Assembly (NCBI RefSeq): GCF_021391675.1
Contig: NZ_CP090096.1
Location: forward strand, 62,001 to 126,000
Source: Neorhizobium galegae
GTDB lineage: Bacteria > Pseudomonadota > Alphaproteobacteria > Rhizobiales > Rhizobiaceae
Length of the DNA: 64,000 nucleotides
Direction: 5' to 3'
Shown: positions 9,389-18,085 of the stretch, one piece after another
Numbering within the stretch: position 1 is the stretch's first letter
Layout: each line of letters opens with the position of its first letter
Program-made: the position numbers and the translations under genes
The notes under the pieces: model-generated
Seen by the model: the letters and a program-made list of their open reading frames with translations, nothing else
Database searches by the model: none
Told to the model about the DNA's origin: nothing

Positions 9389-10406
9389 TTACTTGGCTGC
9401 GCTGATAACTTTCTGGGCGTCTTCCAGCGAATACTCGACGTTGGCGACGCCACCCTTCTGGGTGCCGGCGAGATTGGTCTCGAGATTGCCCTGGTCGATG
9501 CGCAGGAAGGGCACCACGAGGTCCTTCTTCACCTGCTTGCCGTCGAGGATCTGCTGCGCCACCCAGAAGGCGAGCGTCGAAACGCCGGGAGCGATGGAGA
9601 CGGACATCGTCTCGTAGCCGTTCTTGTCCTTCTGCTGCTTCCACCAGACGAGTTCGTCCTCGCGGTTGCCCATGACGATGGTCGGAGTGGGACGATTGGC
9701 GGCGGCGAATGCCTGGGCCGCGCCGTAACCGTCGCCGCCCTGGGTTACGACGGCGGTGATTTCCGGAAGGCTCGGAAGGATGCCGGCGACAGCGCGCTGC
9801 GCGACGTCCTGCGCCCAGTCGCCGTTGACGGCACCGACGATCTTGAACTGCGGGTTTTTCCGAACGCCAGCCTGGATGCCCGCATGGATTTCGTCATCGA
9901 CCGAAACCCCTGCGAGACCCCGAATCTCCAGGAGGTTCCCACCTTTCGGCAGCTTCTTGGCGAGATATTCGACTTGGCTTTCGCCCATCGTCTTGAAATC
10001 CACCGCGATGCGCCAGGCACACGGCTCGGTCACGATGCCGTCGAAGGACACGACGGTGATGCCGGCGTTACAGGCCTCCTTGACGGCGCCATTGAGCGCA
10101 GTCGGCGACGCTGCATTGATGACGATCGCATCATAGCCCTGCAGGATCATGTTCTGGATCTGGGCGGCCTGCTCGGTCGCCTGGTTCTCGGCCGTCGTGA
10201 ACGGATCGGCGGCTGCGACGATCTTCTTGGAGACGGCCTCCTTGGTGATCTTGTCCCAGCTTGTCAACATGGCCTGACGCCAGGAATTGCCGGCATAATT
10301 GTTGGAAAGGGCGATCTTTTTGCCCAGAAGTATCGGCCAGGGCGGAGACCGGCCCAGCAACGCAAGCAATAGCGACAGATGCGAAAAGCATCTTCCTGAT
10401 GATCAT
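9389..10406 (-). pseudogene. Sugar ABC transporter periplasmic binding protein with apparent frameshift
   Basis: The signal peptide (MIIRKMLFASVAIACVAGPV, then SALA) starts at the ATG 10406. The mature body (KKIALSNNYAGNSW onward, about 310 residues of periplasmic-binding-protein type) is in another frame. The switch occurs at a C-run at 10323-10325 (GGG on the coding strand). Removing one G gives a seamless join, ALAD-TSGKKIALSNNY. The body keeps the expected motifs NQATEQAAQIQNMILQGYDAIVINAAS and VSFDGIVTEPCAW. The change could be a sequencing or assembly indel, or a real lesion that would abolish export and inactivate the transporter. The rest of the operon looks intact. Confidence 0.8.
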
Positions 10407-10553
10407 GATTTCCTCCCTAGAGTTCTCGACGGGTTCTTCGGGCCGCTCCTCAACGGTTGTCCGAAGATAGTGATTGCGCTGAGCCCCGTTTGCTCAGTAA
10501 AGCGAGCATGGAGGAGAAATCAGATGTTGTATAGGCGCATACAAGCAACCTCC

Positions 10554-10590
10554 TTGCGGGTATTCGCGCAAAATTTGCGGGTTCCCGCAA
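10554..10590. promoter_or_regulatory. Four TTGCGGG-type half-sites in the divergent promoter
   Basis: Two tandem inverted pairs are visible: TTGCGGG (10554-10560) with CGCGCAA (10565-10571), then TTGCGGG (10575-10581) with CCCGCAA (10584-10590). They lie 45-80 bp before the kinase gene and about 150 bp before the binding-protein gene. This is a plausible site for the adjacent LuxR-type response regulator, by position only. Confidence 0.45.
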
Positions 10591-10634
10591 GACAAGAGCA
10601 GCAGCGAGGCGTCTAATAATTGGAGGACTGGAGG

Positions 10635-11882
10635 ATGTCCGTCATGCTCAATCCGGCGCCAAATGCGTTATTTGACCGCTATCTCGGAATTTCCCGGCTG
10701 CTGGCAGGCCAACTCGATTTCAACTCGATCATCCAGGCGGTGGCGGCTGAGATCAGCCATATCATTCCGCACGATCATCTCGACGTATGCATCAAGATGC
10801 TGGACGGGAAATACCACATCGCCTACGAGAGCGGGCTTGCGACCGCCTGGAGCCAACAGCCTCCGGCGCTGCTGACCGGTAGCCCGATCCGTACGCTCCT
10901 GTCCGGCGAGGTGGATTTCCTGCTTTCGCCGGATGCCTGTGCCGATCCGCGCTTTCATTTCGACGGCGCGTTTTCGAGCCCGATAATCGAACTGTCCCTG
11001 AGAAGCCGGCTGCATGTGCCGCTCAAGGTCCAGGGTGATATCATTGGTGCCCTGAGCTGCTCCAGCCATGAGCACGACAAGTACTCGATGGAGGATGTCG
11101 AGAACGCCCGCTCGATCGCCGACCTTTTGGCACCTTATTTCTTTGCGCTGAGGGCTGCCGAACAGGCCAAACGCTCGGCGATCGTCGAGACGGAGGCCCG
11201 CGCCCGCGAAGAGGGATTGCGGCTGGGCGCGCTGAAGCTGACCGAGGCGCTGGAGGCCGAACGGCAGCGAATCGGCATGGACCTTCACGACCAGACGCTC
11301 GCCGACCTGACACGGCTCGCGCGGCGCATGGAGCGGCTTTCAGGACTTCCGGATATGCATGGTGATGCGCTCGAACCGCTCTGCCGCACCCTGCAGCAAT
11401 GCATGCACGACCTTCGCCAGATCATCGAGGAGGCCAAGCCGACCGTGCTGCAGCTTTTCGGCGTGGCAGAGGCGATCGAGAACCACCTGGAACGCTCGGT
11501 ACGCGAAAGCGGCCTGCCCGTCGCCTGGCGAATGGTCGACGAGACGGGTGGAGCATTGCTCGACCTCGACAGGACCGTGGCGACCGCGCTGTTCCGCATC
11601 GTCCAGGAAGCAGTCAACAATGCGATCCGTCATGGGCAACCGAAGACGATCCTGGTACATCTGCGTATCCAGGGCGACGCGCTGTCGATCGAGATCAGCG
11701 ACGACGGAAGCGGCCTGCGCAACGCCCGCGACAAGGCGGGGCACGGGATAGGCAATATGAAGACGCGAGCACGGCTGATCTCGGCAAAATTCGAGATCGC
11801 CGGCAATCCCGGCGGGAGCGGCACGACGGCCAAGGTCGTGCTGTCGATGGAACGCAGGCATGTTGCGGAGAAATCGGCATGA
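10635..11882 (+). CDS. GAF-domain sensor histidine kinase (HisKA_3/NarX-DegS type)
   Basis: The product has 415 residues. The ATG at 10635 is preferred because GGAGG lies 8 bases upstream; a TTG at 10620 and an ATG at 10644 are alternatives. Residues about 20-170 resemble a GAF domain. A helical linker follows, then the phosphoacceptor box MDLHDQTLADLTRLARRM with His218, and a HATPase_c domain with FRIVQEAVNNAIRHG and SDDGSGLRNA. No transmembrane segment is evident, so it is probably a cytoplasmic sensor. It is translationally coupled to the response regulator and divergent from the sugar operon, which it likely controls. Confidence 0.9.
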   Translation: MSVMLNPAPNALFDRYLGISRLLAGQLDFNSIIQAVAAEISHIIPHDHLDVCIKMLDGKYHIAYESGLATAWSQQPPALLTGSPIRTLLSGEVDFLLSPDACADPRFHFDGAFSSPIIELSLRSRLHVPLKVQGDIIGALSCSSHEHDKYSMEDVENARSIADLLAPYFFALRAAEQAKRSAIVETEARAREEGLRLGALKLTEALEAERQRIGMDLHDQTLADLTRLARRMERLSGLPDMHGDALEPLCRTLQQCMHDLRQIIEEAKPTVLQLFGVAEAIENHLERSVRESGLPVAWRMVDETGGALLDLDRTVATALFRIVQEAVNNAIRHGQPKTILVHLRIQGDALSIEISDDGSGLRNARDKAGHGIGNMKTRARLISAKFEIAGNPGGSGTTAKVVLSMERRHVAEKSA

Positions 11883-12595
11883 AAGTCTTGATCGTTGAAG
11901 ACGACCCGCTGCACCGGTCCTACCTGCACGAGGCAGTGCGGGCAGCATTGCCGGAATGCGACACGGTCCTGGAGGCGGAAAACGGCCATGCCGGTGAGGT
12001 GCAGGCGCGCCAATCCCGGGCCGAGCACGTGGTCATGGACTTGCAGATGAGCGAACGCAACGGCATCGAGGCCGCCCGCACCATCTGGCGCGAACGGCCG
12101 GATACCAAGATCCTGTTCTGGTCGAACTATTCCGATGAGGCCTATGTGCGTGGCGTGGCGCGTATCGTTCCGGAAGGTGCGACATACGGATACGTGCTGA
12201 AATCCACCTCCGACGAGCGGTTGAAGCTCGCATTGCGCGGCGTCTTCATTGAATCGCAATGTGTTATCGACCGCGAGGTCCGGGGCATCCAGCAGAAAAG
12301 CCTCGGTACTGCGCATGGCCTGAGCGACGCGGAATACGAAATCCTGGTGGATGTGGCGCTCGGCCTGACCGACAAGGCGATAGCCCAGCGGAAAAAACTC
12401 TCGTTACGAAGTGTCCAGAACCGCCTTCAGCAGCTCTATGAAAAACTGGACGTCTACGAGGAGCCGGGCAATGGGCCAGAGGGCTGGTACAATCTTCGCA
12501 TGCGCGCGGTCGCCGTCGCCCTGCTCCGTAAGGTGCTGAATGCCAGCGCGCTCGAAAGAGGCGAGCGGGAATTGCGCAGCGCGCGCGGGAATTAG
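11879..12595 (+). CDS. LuxR/NarL-family response regulator
   Basis: The product has 238 residues, with a start that overlaps the kinase stop (ATGA). The receiver domain shows acidic residues Glu7-Asp9, phosphoacceptor Asp54 (VVMDLQM) and Lys108 (YVLKST). The C-terminal helix-turn-helix (LSDAEYEILVDVALGLTDKA then SLRSVQNRLQQLYEKL) is LuxR-like but diverged. The C-terminus extends about 40 residues past the usual end. It is the cognate partner of the kinase, and the likely target is the divergent sugar ABC promoter. Confidence 0.9.
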   Translation: MKVLIVEDDPLHRSYLHEAVRAALPECDTVLEAENGHAGEVQARQSRAEHVVMDLQMSERNGIEAARTIWRERPDTKILFWSNYSDEAYVRGVARIVPEGATYGYVLKSTSDERLKLALRGVFIESQCVIDREVRGIQQKSLGTAHGLSDAEYEILVDVALGLTDKAIAQRKKLSLRSVQNRLQQLYEKLDVYEEPGNGPEGWYNLRMRAVAVALLRKVLNASALERGERELRSARGN

Positions 12596-12855
12596 GCATC
12601 GGGGCTGAATTGCCAATCGCAGCACAGCGTTTCGGTGCCGGTGGCAGTTCTGCGATCCACTGATTCAGCGCCTTGAGCGGATTGATGCGGTTGCTCGTCC
12701 ACGACAAATGCCGGGCGTAAAGAACGAGTGAGATCGTGCGGCAGCTGTTATGGCTGCCGCTATTTCGAAGTCATGTCACGATGACGGGGCATGTGCGCCG
12801 GCTCCTGAGGATTGCTGCCTAACGGCAACCTCTACAGGGCTGACTGCATATGAAA

Positions 12856-13680
12856 TTACTGGGCCAGCGCCACCAGCCGGCCGCTTGAGGGCTGGCATAT
12901 GATATCCATCCGGACGTCGTAGATGCGAGCCAGTTCCTCGGTCGTCATGACCTCCTGCGGGGTGCCGTGGGCAATCAGCCGGCCGGAATGCAGAGCGACG
13001 ATCTCATCGCAGAAGCGGGCGGCCATGTTGACGTCGTGCAGCACGGTGATGATGGTAATGCCCTTTTCGCGGCAAAGATCGTGCGTCAAGGACAGGACTT
13101 CCAACTGATGGCCGATATCGAGCGCGGAGATGGGTTCGTCGAGCAGAAGGCAGGCGGCATCCTGTGCCACAAGCATGGCAAGCCAGGCACGCTGGCGTTC
13201 GCCGCCCGACAGGCTGTCCACCATGCGTTCTGCAAAAGAGCCGATACCGGTGAGCTCGATTGCCTCCTCCACCTTCTGCCTGTCGATGGCGCTGAACCGG
13301 CCGAGCGCGCCGTGCCATGGATAACGCCCGAGCGCCACGAGTTCCTTGACCAACATGCCGGGCGCTGCCGGCGTCCGTTGCGGCAGATAGGCGAGCCGGC
13401 GGGCGAATTCCCGCGCACTCCAGTCTCCAAGGGGCTTGCCCTCGAACTGGATAGTGCCCGCGCTCAGCGCCTGCTGCCGGCCGATCAATTTCAACATCGT
13501 CGATTTGCCGGAGCCATTGTGACCGATCAGAGCAATCGACCTGCCTGCCCGAAGATCGAGCGTCAGCGGATGTAAGAGGACGCGGCCTTCGATTGCAAAG
13601 CTCGCCTCCTTCAATGACAGGAGAGGGAGATTTGCCTTGGCGATCTCACGCTCGTTTGGGTTCAGCGGCATGGTTACCAT
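12856..13680 (-). CDS. fhuC: Iron-siderophore ABC transporter ATP-binding protein (FhuC-like)
   Basis: The product has 274 residues from the ATG at 13680; a TTG at 13698 and an ATG at 13671 are also possible and no start has a strong ribosome site. It has Walker A GHNGSGKST, signature LSGGERQRAW, Walker B CLLLDEPISALD and the switch His in VLHDVNMA. The block YLPQRTPAAPGMLVKELVALGRYPWHG is typical of FhuC/FecE ATPases. It energises uptake through the FhuB/FhuD homologues encoded on the other strand about 4-5 kb away. It is separated from them by the AraC regulator and the receptor gene. Confidence 0.9.
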   Translation of the reverse strand: MVTMPLNPNEREIAKANLPLLSLKEASFAIEGRVLLHPLTLDLRAGRSIALIGHNGSGKSTMLKLIGRQQALSAGTIQFEGKPLGDWSAREFARRLAYLPQRTPAAPGMLVKELVALGRYPWHGALGRFSAIDRQKVEEAIELTGIGSFAERMVDSLSGGERQRAWLAMLVAQDAACLLLDEPISALDIGHQLEVLSLTHDLCREKGITIITVLHDVNMAARFCDEIVALHSGRLIAHGTPQEVMTTEELARIYDVRMDIICQPSSGRLVALAQ

Positions 13681-13935
13681 CCGTACGTCGTCTTTCAAAC
13701 CGGAAAACTAGACTCATGTTTCTTCGAATCTGACGCTCCGGTCAACCGACGTCCTTTGTCGTGCCGTTGGTCGCATTGCCGCCGACCAAGCCCCATGCCA
13801 AAGCCCCTGCACTGTGTGTATTTGCACTTTCGTGCCGCGCAGATTGGGATGATGCGGCATCTGCAATGCCCGCGGGATTGATACGCCGCATTAAAGTTGA
13901 TAAAAATATGCAAGTTTATTTATTCGGGTAGCTGC

Positions 13936-14820
13936 ATGATCTTTCAACCGCGGATGCAGAACAGGATCGAGGGTTTTTCGGTCATCGGAGGGCTGAGGCG
14001 CCGTTACTGGAACGGCATCACCGCCGACCTCTGGGATGTGGAATGCGCAGCCTATGCGGGCGGCCATTACGTGGCGCGGGACCCGCGACTGTTCATCCTG
14101 CTCGATCAGCGCGGCCGCGGGCGTCCTGTCGTAAAGCTTTCCCCGAAATCCCGCGGCGCGCCACAGGACAGCAGTCAGAGCCCGATCTCCTACATTCCCG
14201 CCGACATGGACCTTTGGATGGACATTGCCGACGTGCAGTATGTGCGCCACCTCGATATCCACTTCGACGCGGACATCCTCGGCCGCCGGCTGATGGAAGA
14301 CATCAACCCCAAAAAGCTCAAGGATCCCCAGTTGCTGTTCTCCGACCAGCGTGTCATGGCGCTGGCCGGACTGATCGCCGCCGAGATTTCCAATCCGGAG
14401 CCGTTGCATGATCTCTATGGGGACGGGCTCGCCCTGGCGCTCGTCATCGATGTCCTGAAGATGGTAAAGGTACCGCCCCGGCGGCGAGGAACGCTGGCAG
14501 TAGCGCAGTTGCGGCGCGCTACGGATTTCATCACCGAAAACTGCATGCGCAATATCCGCCTGCAGGAACTCGCCGACCTGACCGGACTGTCGCCATCGCA
14601 TTTCAGCCATTCGTTCAAGGCATCAACCGGAATGGCGCCCCACGACTGGCAGATGAATGCCCGGCTGGAACGCGCAAAAGCCCTGCTGGCGTCGGACGTC
14701 TGCGCGTTAACCGAAGTTGCCGCCGAAACCGGCTTCTCGGACCAGGCGCATTTCACCAGGGTCTTCCGCAAACATGTGGGGACCACTCCGGCCCGCTGGC
14801 GGAAGGCCAGGCAGCAGTGA
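13936..14820 (+). CDS. AraC-family transcriptional regulator of siderophore uptake
   Basis: The product has 294 residues from the ATG at 13936; an upstream TTG frame lacks support. The C-terminal 100 residues form the AraC/XylS double helix-turn-helix: LRRATDFITENCMRNIRLQE, then LADLTGLSPSHFSHSFKAST, and VAAETGFSDQAHFTRVFRKH. The N-terminal portion has no recognised domain. It sits between FhuC (divergent) and the TonB-dependent receptor (downstream). This position is typical of PchR/RhrA-like activators that sense an iron-siderophore complex; that specific role is inferred. Confidence 0.87.
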   Translation: MIFQPRMQNRIEGFSVIGGLRRRYWNGITADLWDVECAAYAGGHYVARDPRLFILLDQRGRGRPVVKLSPKSRGAPQDSSQSPISYIPADMDLWMDIADVQYVRHLDIHFDADILGRRLMEDINPKKLKDPQLLFSDQRVMALAGLIAAEISNPEPLHDLYGDGLALALVIDVLKMVKVPPRRRGTLAVAQLRRATDFITENCMRNIRLQELADLTGLSPSHFSHSFKASTGMAPHDWQMNARLERAKALLASDVCALTEVAAETGFSDQAHFTRVFRKHVGTTPARWRKARQQ

Positions 14821-14909
14821 TGCATTTCTGCAAATATTTGCTCACTCCTTCTGAATTTGCCCAAAAGCATTCAATTGTCGCCGATCGAACCAAGCCGAAA
14901 CTTTAAATA

Positions 14910-14924
14910 TGAGTTAACTGCTCA
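14910..14924. promoter_or_regulatory. Candidate iron-responsive operator (TGA-N9-TCA)
   Basis: The sequence TGAGTTAACTGCTCA matches the TGA-N9-TCA pattern described for RirA iron-responsive operators of rhizobia. It lies 58 bp before the receptor start, in an AT-rich promoter-like stretch. The pattern is short and could occur by chance. Confidence 0.4.
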
Positions 14925-14982
14925 CCTTATTGCAATGCCGCTTCCTGCGAGCGGCGAAAAGTTCGTGTGAGTGGGGCCTGGA

Positions 14983-17136
14983 ATGAACAAGAGAAAAACA
15001 GCCTTGGGGGCAAGGCTCGGCCTGGGCGCAAGTGTGGCGTTTATTGCCCTTTGCAGCGCGTGGGCGGCTCATGCCCAGGACGCCGATACGACATTGGCGC
15101 CGATCGTCATTCGCGGCGAGGGCGAAGGCGACGGAACCGGCCCGGTCAAAGGTTATGTCGCGAGGCAGTCGACGACCGGTTCCAAGACCGATACGCCGCT
15201 CAAGGAAATCCCGCAGTCCGTGTCGGTCATTGGCCGGGAAGAAATGGCCGACCGCGGCACCGTCAGCAAGATCGACCAGGTGCTCCTCTATACGCCCGGC
15301 GTGTTCGGCCAGCCCTACGGCTCGGACCCCGACACCGACTGGATCTATGTTCGCGGCTTCAATGCTTCGCAGACGGGCGTTTTCTTCGACAGTCTCGCGC
15401 TCACCAGTCACGCCTATGGCGGCTTCCAGCTCGATCCGTTCATGCTGGAGCGCGTCGAGGTCCTCAAGGGGCCGGCCTCCGTCCTGCTCGGCGGCGCCAA
15501 TGCCGGCGGCGTCGTCAACCTGATCCGCAAGCGCCCGACCGACGAGCCCTATTATCACACCGAGACCGGCATCAACACGAATGGCAACGCCTTCTTCGGT
15601 TTCGATATTTCCGACAAGGTCACCCCGGACGGCACCTTCAGCTATCGCCTGACCGGCAAGATCGCCGGTGGCGACAACTATACCGACTATAGCGAGGACC
15701 TGCGCGGCTTCATCATGCCGCAATTCACCTTCTCGCCGGATGCAGGCACCAGCCTGACGGTCTGGGCCAATATCAGCGGCCTCGACCAGGTCCACACGAC
15801 CAACGGCCTGCTGCCCTACGGCGGCACGGTCGTCGACGCCGGCTACGGCAAGATCCCGCGCGACATGTTCCTTGGCGACCCGAACTTCGACGATGGCACG
15901 GTCGTTCAGAAAATGGTCGGCTACGAGTTCGAGCACGAGTTCGAAGGCGGCTGGAAGTTCACTCAGAACCTGCGTTACGGGCATCTCTTCAAGCGCGAAC
16001 AGTATGTCTATCCGTTCGACCTCAACCAGGCGGATGCGGTGGTCGGCCGCTACAGCGAAGATATCACCTCGACCGCAGATGCCTTCAACGTGGACAACCG
16101 GATCGAAAACGGATTCGATTTCGGCGGCGCATCGCACAAGATCATGGCGGGCCTGGATTATCGGTATTACCGCCTGCATACCGACCAGTTTGCGAGCGCC
16201 TTCGGATCTGTCCCTGCCTTCGACCCCGCCAACCCTGCCTATGGTGTGGTTCTGCCGCCGCTCAACCGTGACGTCAACCAGATCTACACGATCAACCAGG
16301 TCGGCGTTTACGCGCAGGATCAGATCAAGTTCGGCGATGGCTGGATCGCCACCTTCAACGGCCGCTACGACTACGTCCACAACGAGATCGATGATCTTAT
16401 GCCGGCAGGAACGGCGAACTATTCCAGCAACGACCGTGCCTGGAGCGGCCGCGCGGGCCTGGCCTACGAGTTCGACAACGGCCTGACGCCCTATGTCAGC
16501 GCCGCTACCTTCTTCAGCCCGATCGTCGGCCTGACAGGCGGCGCGGCGCCGAAGCCCGAGGAAGGCTACCAGTTCGAGGCAGGCGTCAAGTACGAGCCGA
16601 CCTGGCTCGACGGCAGCCTGACGGCCTCCGTCTTCGACATCACGAAGCAGAACTACACGATCACCACCGGCCCGGTAACCAGCCAGCTCGGCGAAGTCCG
16701 CTCAAGGGGCGTCGAAGTGGAAGGCAAGTTCAATCTGGACGAGAACTGGAAGGTCATCGCCGCAGCGTCGTATACGGATATCGAGATCACCAAGGACAAT
16801 CCGACGCTGATCGGAAAGACGCCCAACGTCGTGCCCGACGTTCTTGGTTCGCTCTGGCTCGACTACACCGTTCCGGCAGGGCCGTTGGAAGGGCTCGGCT
16901 TCGGCGCCGGCGTCCGCTATCGCGGCAAGTCCTGGGCGGACAATGAGAACACCTTGCGCGTTCCGGATGCGACCGTCCTCGACGCGGCGATCCGCTACGA
17001 GAAGAACGACTGGAAGGCGTCCCTGAACGTCACCAACCTGTTCGACAAGGAATATGTCGCAGGCTGCAACACGCAGTATTTCTGCGGCTACGGCGAGGCA
17101 CGCACCGTCAACTTCAAGATCAGCAAGGTCTGGTAA
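14983..17136 (+). CDS. TonB-dependent siderophore receptor (FhuA/FoxA-like)
   Basis: The product has 717 residues starting MNKRKTALGARLG with a signal peptide ending near AAHAQ; an upstream GTG frame adds only four residues. The plug domain contains KEIPQSVSVIGREEMADRG, YTPGVFGQPYG, WIYVRGFNASQTG and VEVLKGPASVLLG. The rest is a 22-strand-type beta barrel ending FKISKVW, with the expected terminal aromatic. The N-terminus lacks the extra signalling domain of transducer receptors, so regulation is probably through the AraC protein and iron. Genes for FhuD and FhuB follow directly. Confidence 0.94.
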   Translation: MNKRKTALGARLGLGASVAFIALCSAWAAHAQDADTTLAPIVIRGEGEGDGTGPVKGYVARQSTTGSKTDTPLKEIPQSVSVIGREEMADRGTVSKIDQVLLYTPGVFGQPYGSDPDTDWIYVRGFNASQTGVFFDSLALTSHAYGGFQLDPFMLERVEVLKGPASVLLGGANAGGVVNLIRKRPTDEPYYHTETGINTNGNAFFGFDISDKVTPDGTFSYRLTGKIAGGDNYTDYSEDLRGFIMPQFTFSPDAGTSLTVWANISGLDQVHTTNGLLPYGGTVVDAGYGKIPRDMFLGDPNFDDGTVVQKMVGYEFEHEFEGGWKFTQNLRYGHLFKREQYVYPFDLNQADAVVGRYSEDITSTADAFNVDNRIENGFDFGGASHKIMAGLDYRYYRLHTDQFASAFGSVPAFDPANPAYGVVLPPLNRDVNQIYTINQVGVYAQDQIKFGDGWIATFNGRYDYVHNEIDDLMPAGTANYSSNDRAWSGRAGLAYEFDNGLTPYVSAATFFSPIVGLTGGAAPKPEEGYQFEAGVKYEPTWLDGSLTASVFDITKQNYTITTGPVTSQLGEVRSRGVEVEGKFNLDENWKVIAAASYTDIEITKDNPTLIGKTPNVVPDVLGSLWLDYTVPAGPLEGLGFGAGVRYRGKSWADNENTLRVPDATVLDAAIRYEKNDWKASLNVTNLFDKEYVAGCNTQYFCGYGEARTVNFKISKVW

Positions 17137-17160
17137 TTTGACAATCTGAGACAAGTTTTT

Positions 17161-17187
17161 CAGGAAGGCCTGTTTGGGGCCTTCCTG
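17161..17187. other. Strong intercistronic hairpin between receptor and fhuD
   Basis: A perfect 10-bp stem CAGGAAGGCC/GGCCTTCCTG has a 7-base loop. No T-run follows on the plus strand; a T-run precedes it. It may stabilise the 3' end of the receptor transcript or attenuate transcription rather than act as a classic terminator. Confidence 0.6.
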
Positions 17188-17200
17188 TGCCTTGGGAGAC

Positions 17201-18085
17201 ATGCCGAGAGTGCCGCAATTCACCCGCAGAACCATGCTTTCAGCCGCCGCCGTCCTGGCGGCGGCGCGCGTTCCGCGGGCGCAGGACGTGGGGTCGCGGG
17301 TTGCGACGCTCGACTGGGCACTTCTCGAAACGCTGCTTGCGATCGGCGCCAATGTCGTGGCGGCGACCGAGCTTCACCAGTTCCGCCAGGTTGCGATCAA
17401 ACCCGATGTCCCCGACGGCGTCGCCGATCTCGGCCTGCGCGGCACGCCGAATTTCGAGGTGCTGCGTTTCGCTCGCCCGGACCTGATCCTCAACTCGAAT
17501 TTCTACGCCTGGGCCGATCCGCTGATGAGCCGCATCGCGTCGGTCGAAAGCCATCCGATCTACAAACCCGGCGAAAGCCCTTACCTCCTTGCCGAACAGG
17601 CGACGCTGGCGATCGGCGAGCGGCTGCGGCGGCCCGCAGCCCGCAGGATGGTCGAGGAGCTCGCTGCCCGGCTCGATCGCTACAAGAACCTCTTCGCCAG
17701 GGGTGACGGGCGCCCCGTCCTGCCGATCAATCTTGGCGATGCGCGCCATTACCGGGTCTTCGGTTCCGACAGCATGTTCGGCGAGGTGCTGAAACGCGTC
17801 GGGCTGGCCAATGCCTGGACGGGCGCGACCAGTTATTCGGCCATGGCGCCGATGGGCATCGAGACACTGGCTTCCATGCCCGACGCCTGGATCGTCCTCA
17901 TTCCCCCGCATCCGGAGGATGCCTTTGAAGCTCTGGCCGAAAGCGCTTTCTGGAAGGCCCTGCCCGCAGTGCGTGAAAATCGCGTGCTGACGGTCGGATC
18001 AATCAATCCCTATGGGGCTCTGCCGGCCGCAAGCCGGTTTGCCGATTTCCTGGCGGAAGGGTTTTCCCATGTCCGAAACGGTTAG
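17201..18085 (+). CDS. fhuD: Iron-siderophore periplasmic binding protein (FhuD-like)
   Basis: The product has 294 residues from the ATG at 17201 after GGGAG. The N-terminus TRRTMLSAAAVLAAARVPRAQ is a signal with twin arginines, so Tat export is possible. The body is a class III binding protein: VATLDWALLETLLAIGANVV, LRFARPDLILNSNFYAW and a C-terminal VGSINPYGALPAASRF. It lies between the receptor and FhuB genes, and its 3' end overlaps fhuB by 17 bp, so translation is coupled. Ferric hydroxamate is the likely ligand class by homology. Confidence 0.9.
   Translation: MPRVPQFTRRTMLSAAAVLAAARVPRAQDVGSRVATLDWALLETLLAIGANVVAATELHQFRQVAIKPDVPDGVADLGLRGTPNFEVLRFARPDLILNSNFYAWADPLMSRIASVESHPIYKPGESPYLLAEQATLAIGERLRRPAARRMVEELAARLDRYKNLFARGDGRPVLPINLGDARHYRVFGSDSMFGEVLKRVGLANAWTGATSYSAMAPMGIETLASMPDAWIVLIPPHPEDAFEALAESAFWKALPAVRENRVLTVGSINPYGALPAASRFADFLAEGFSHVRNG

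Noticed and set aside
8222..10372. Very long plus-strand frame (716 codons) opposite the sugar ABC genes
   Set aside because: It is antisense to a clear ATPase and binding protein, has Asp/Arg/Gly-rich translation typical of high-GC shadow frames, and shows no family similarity.
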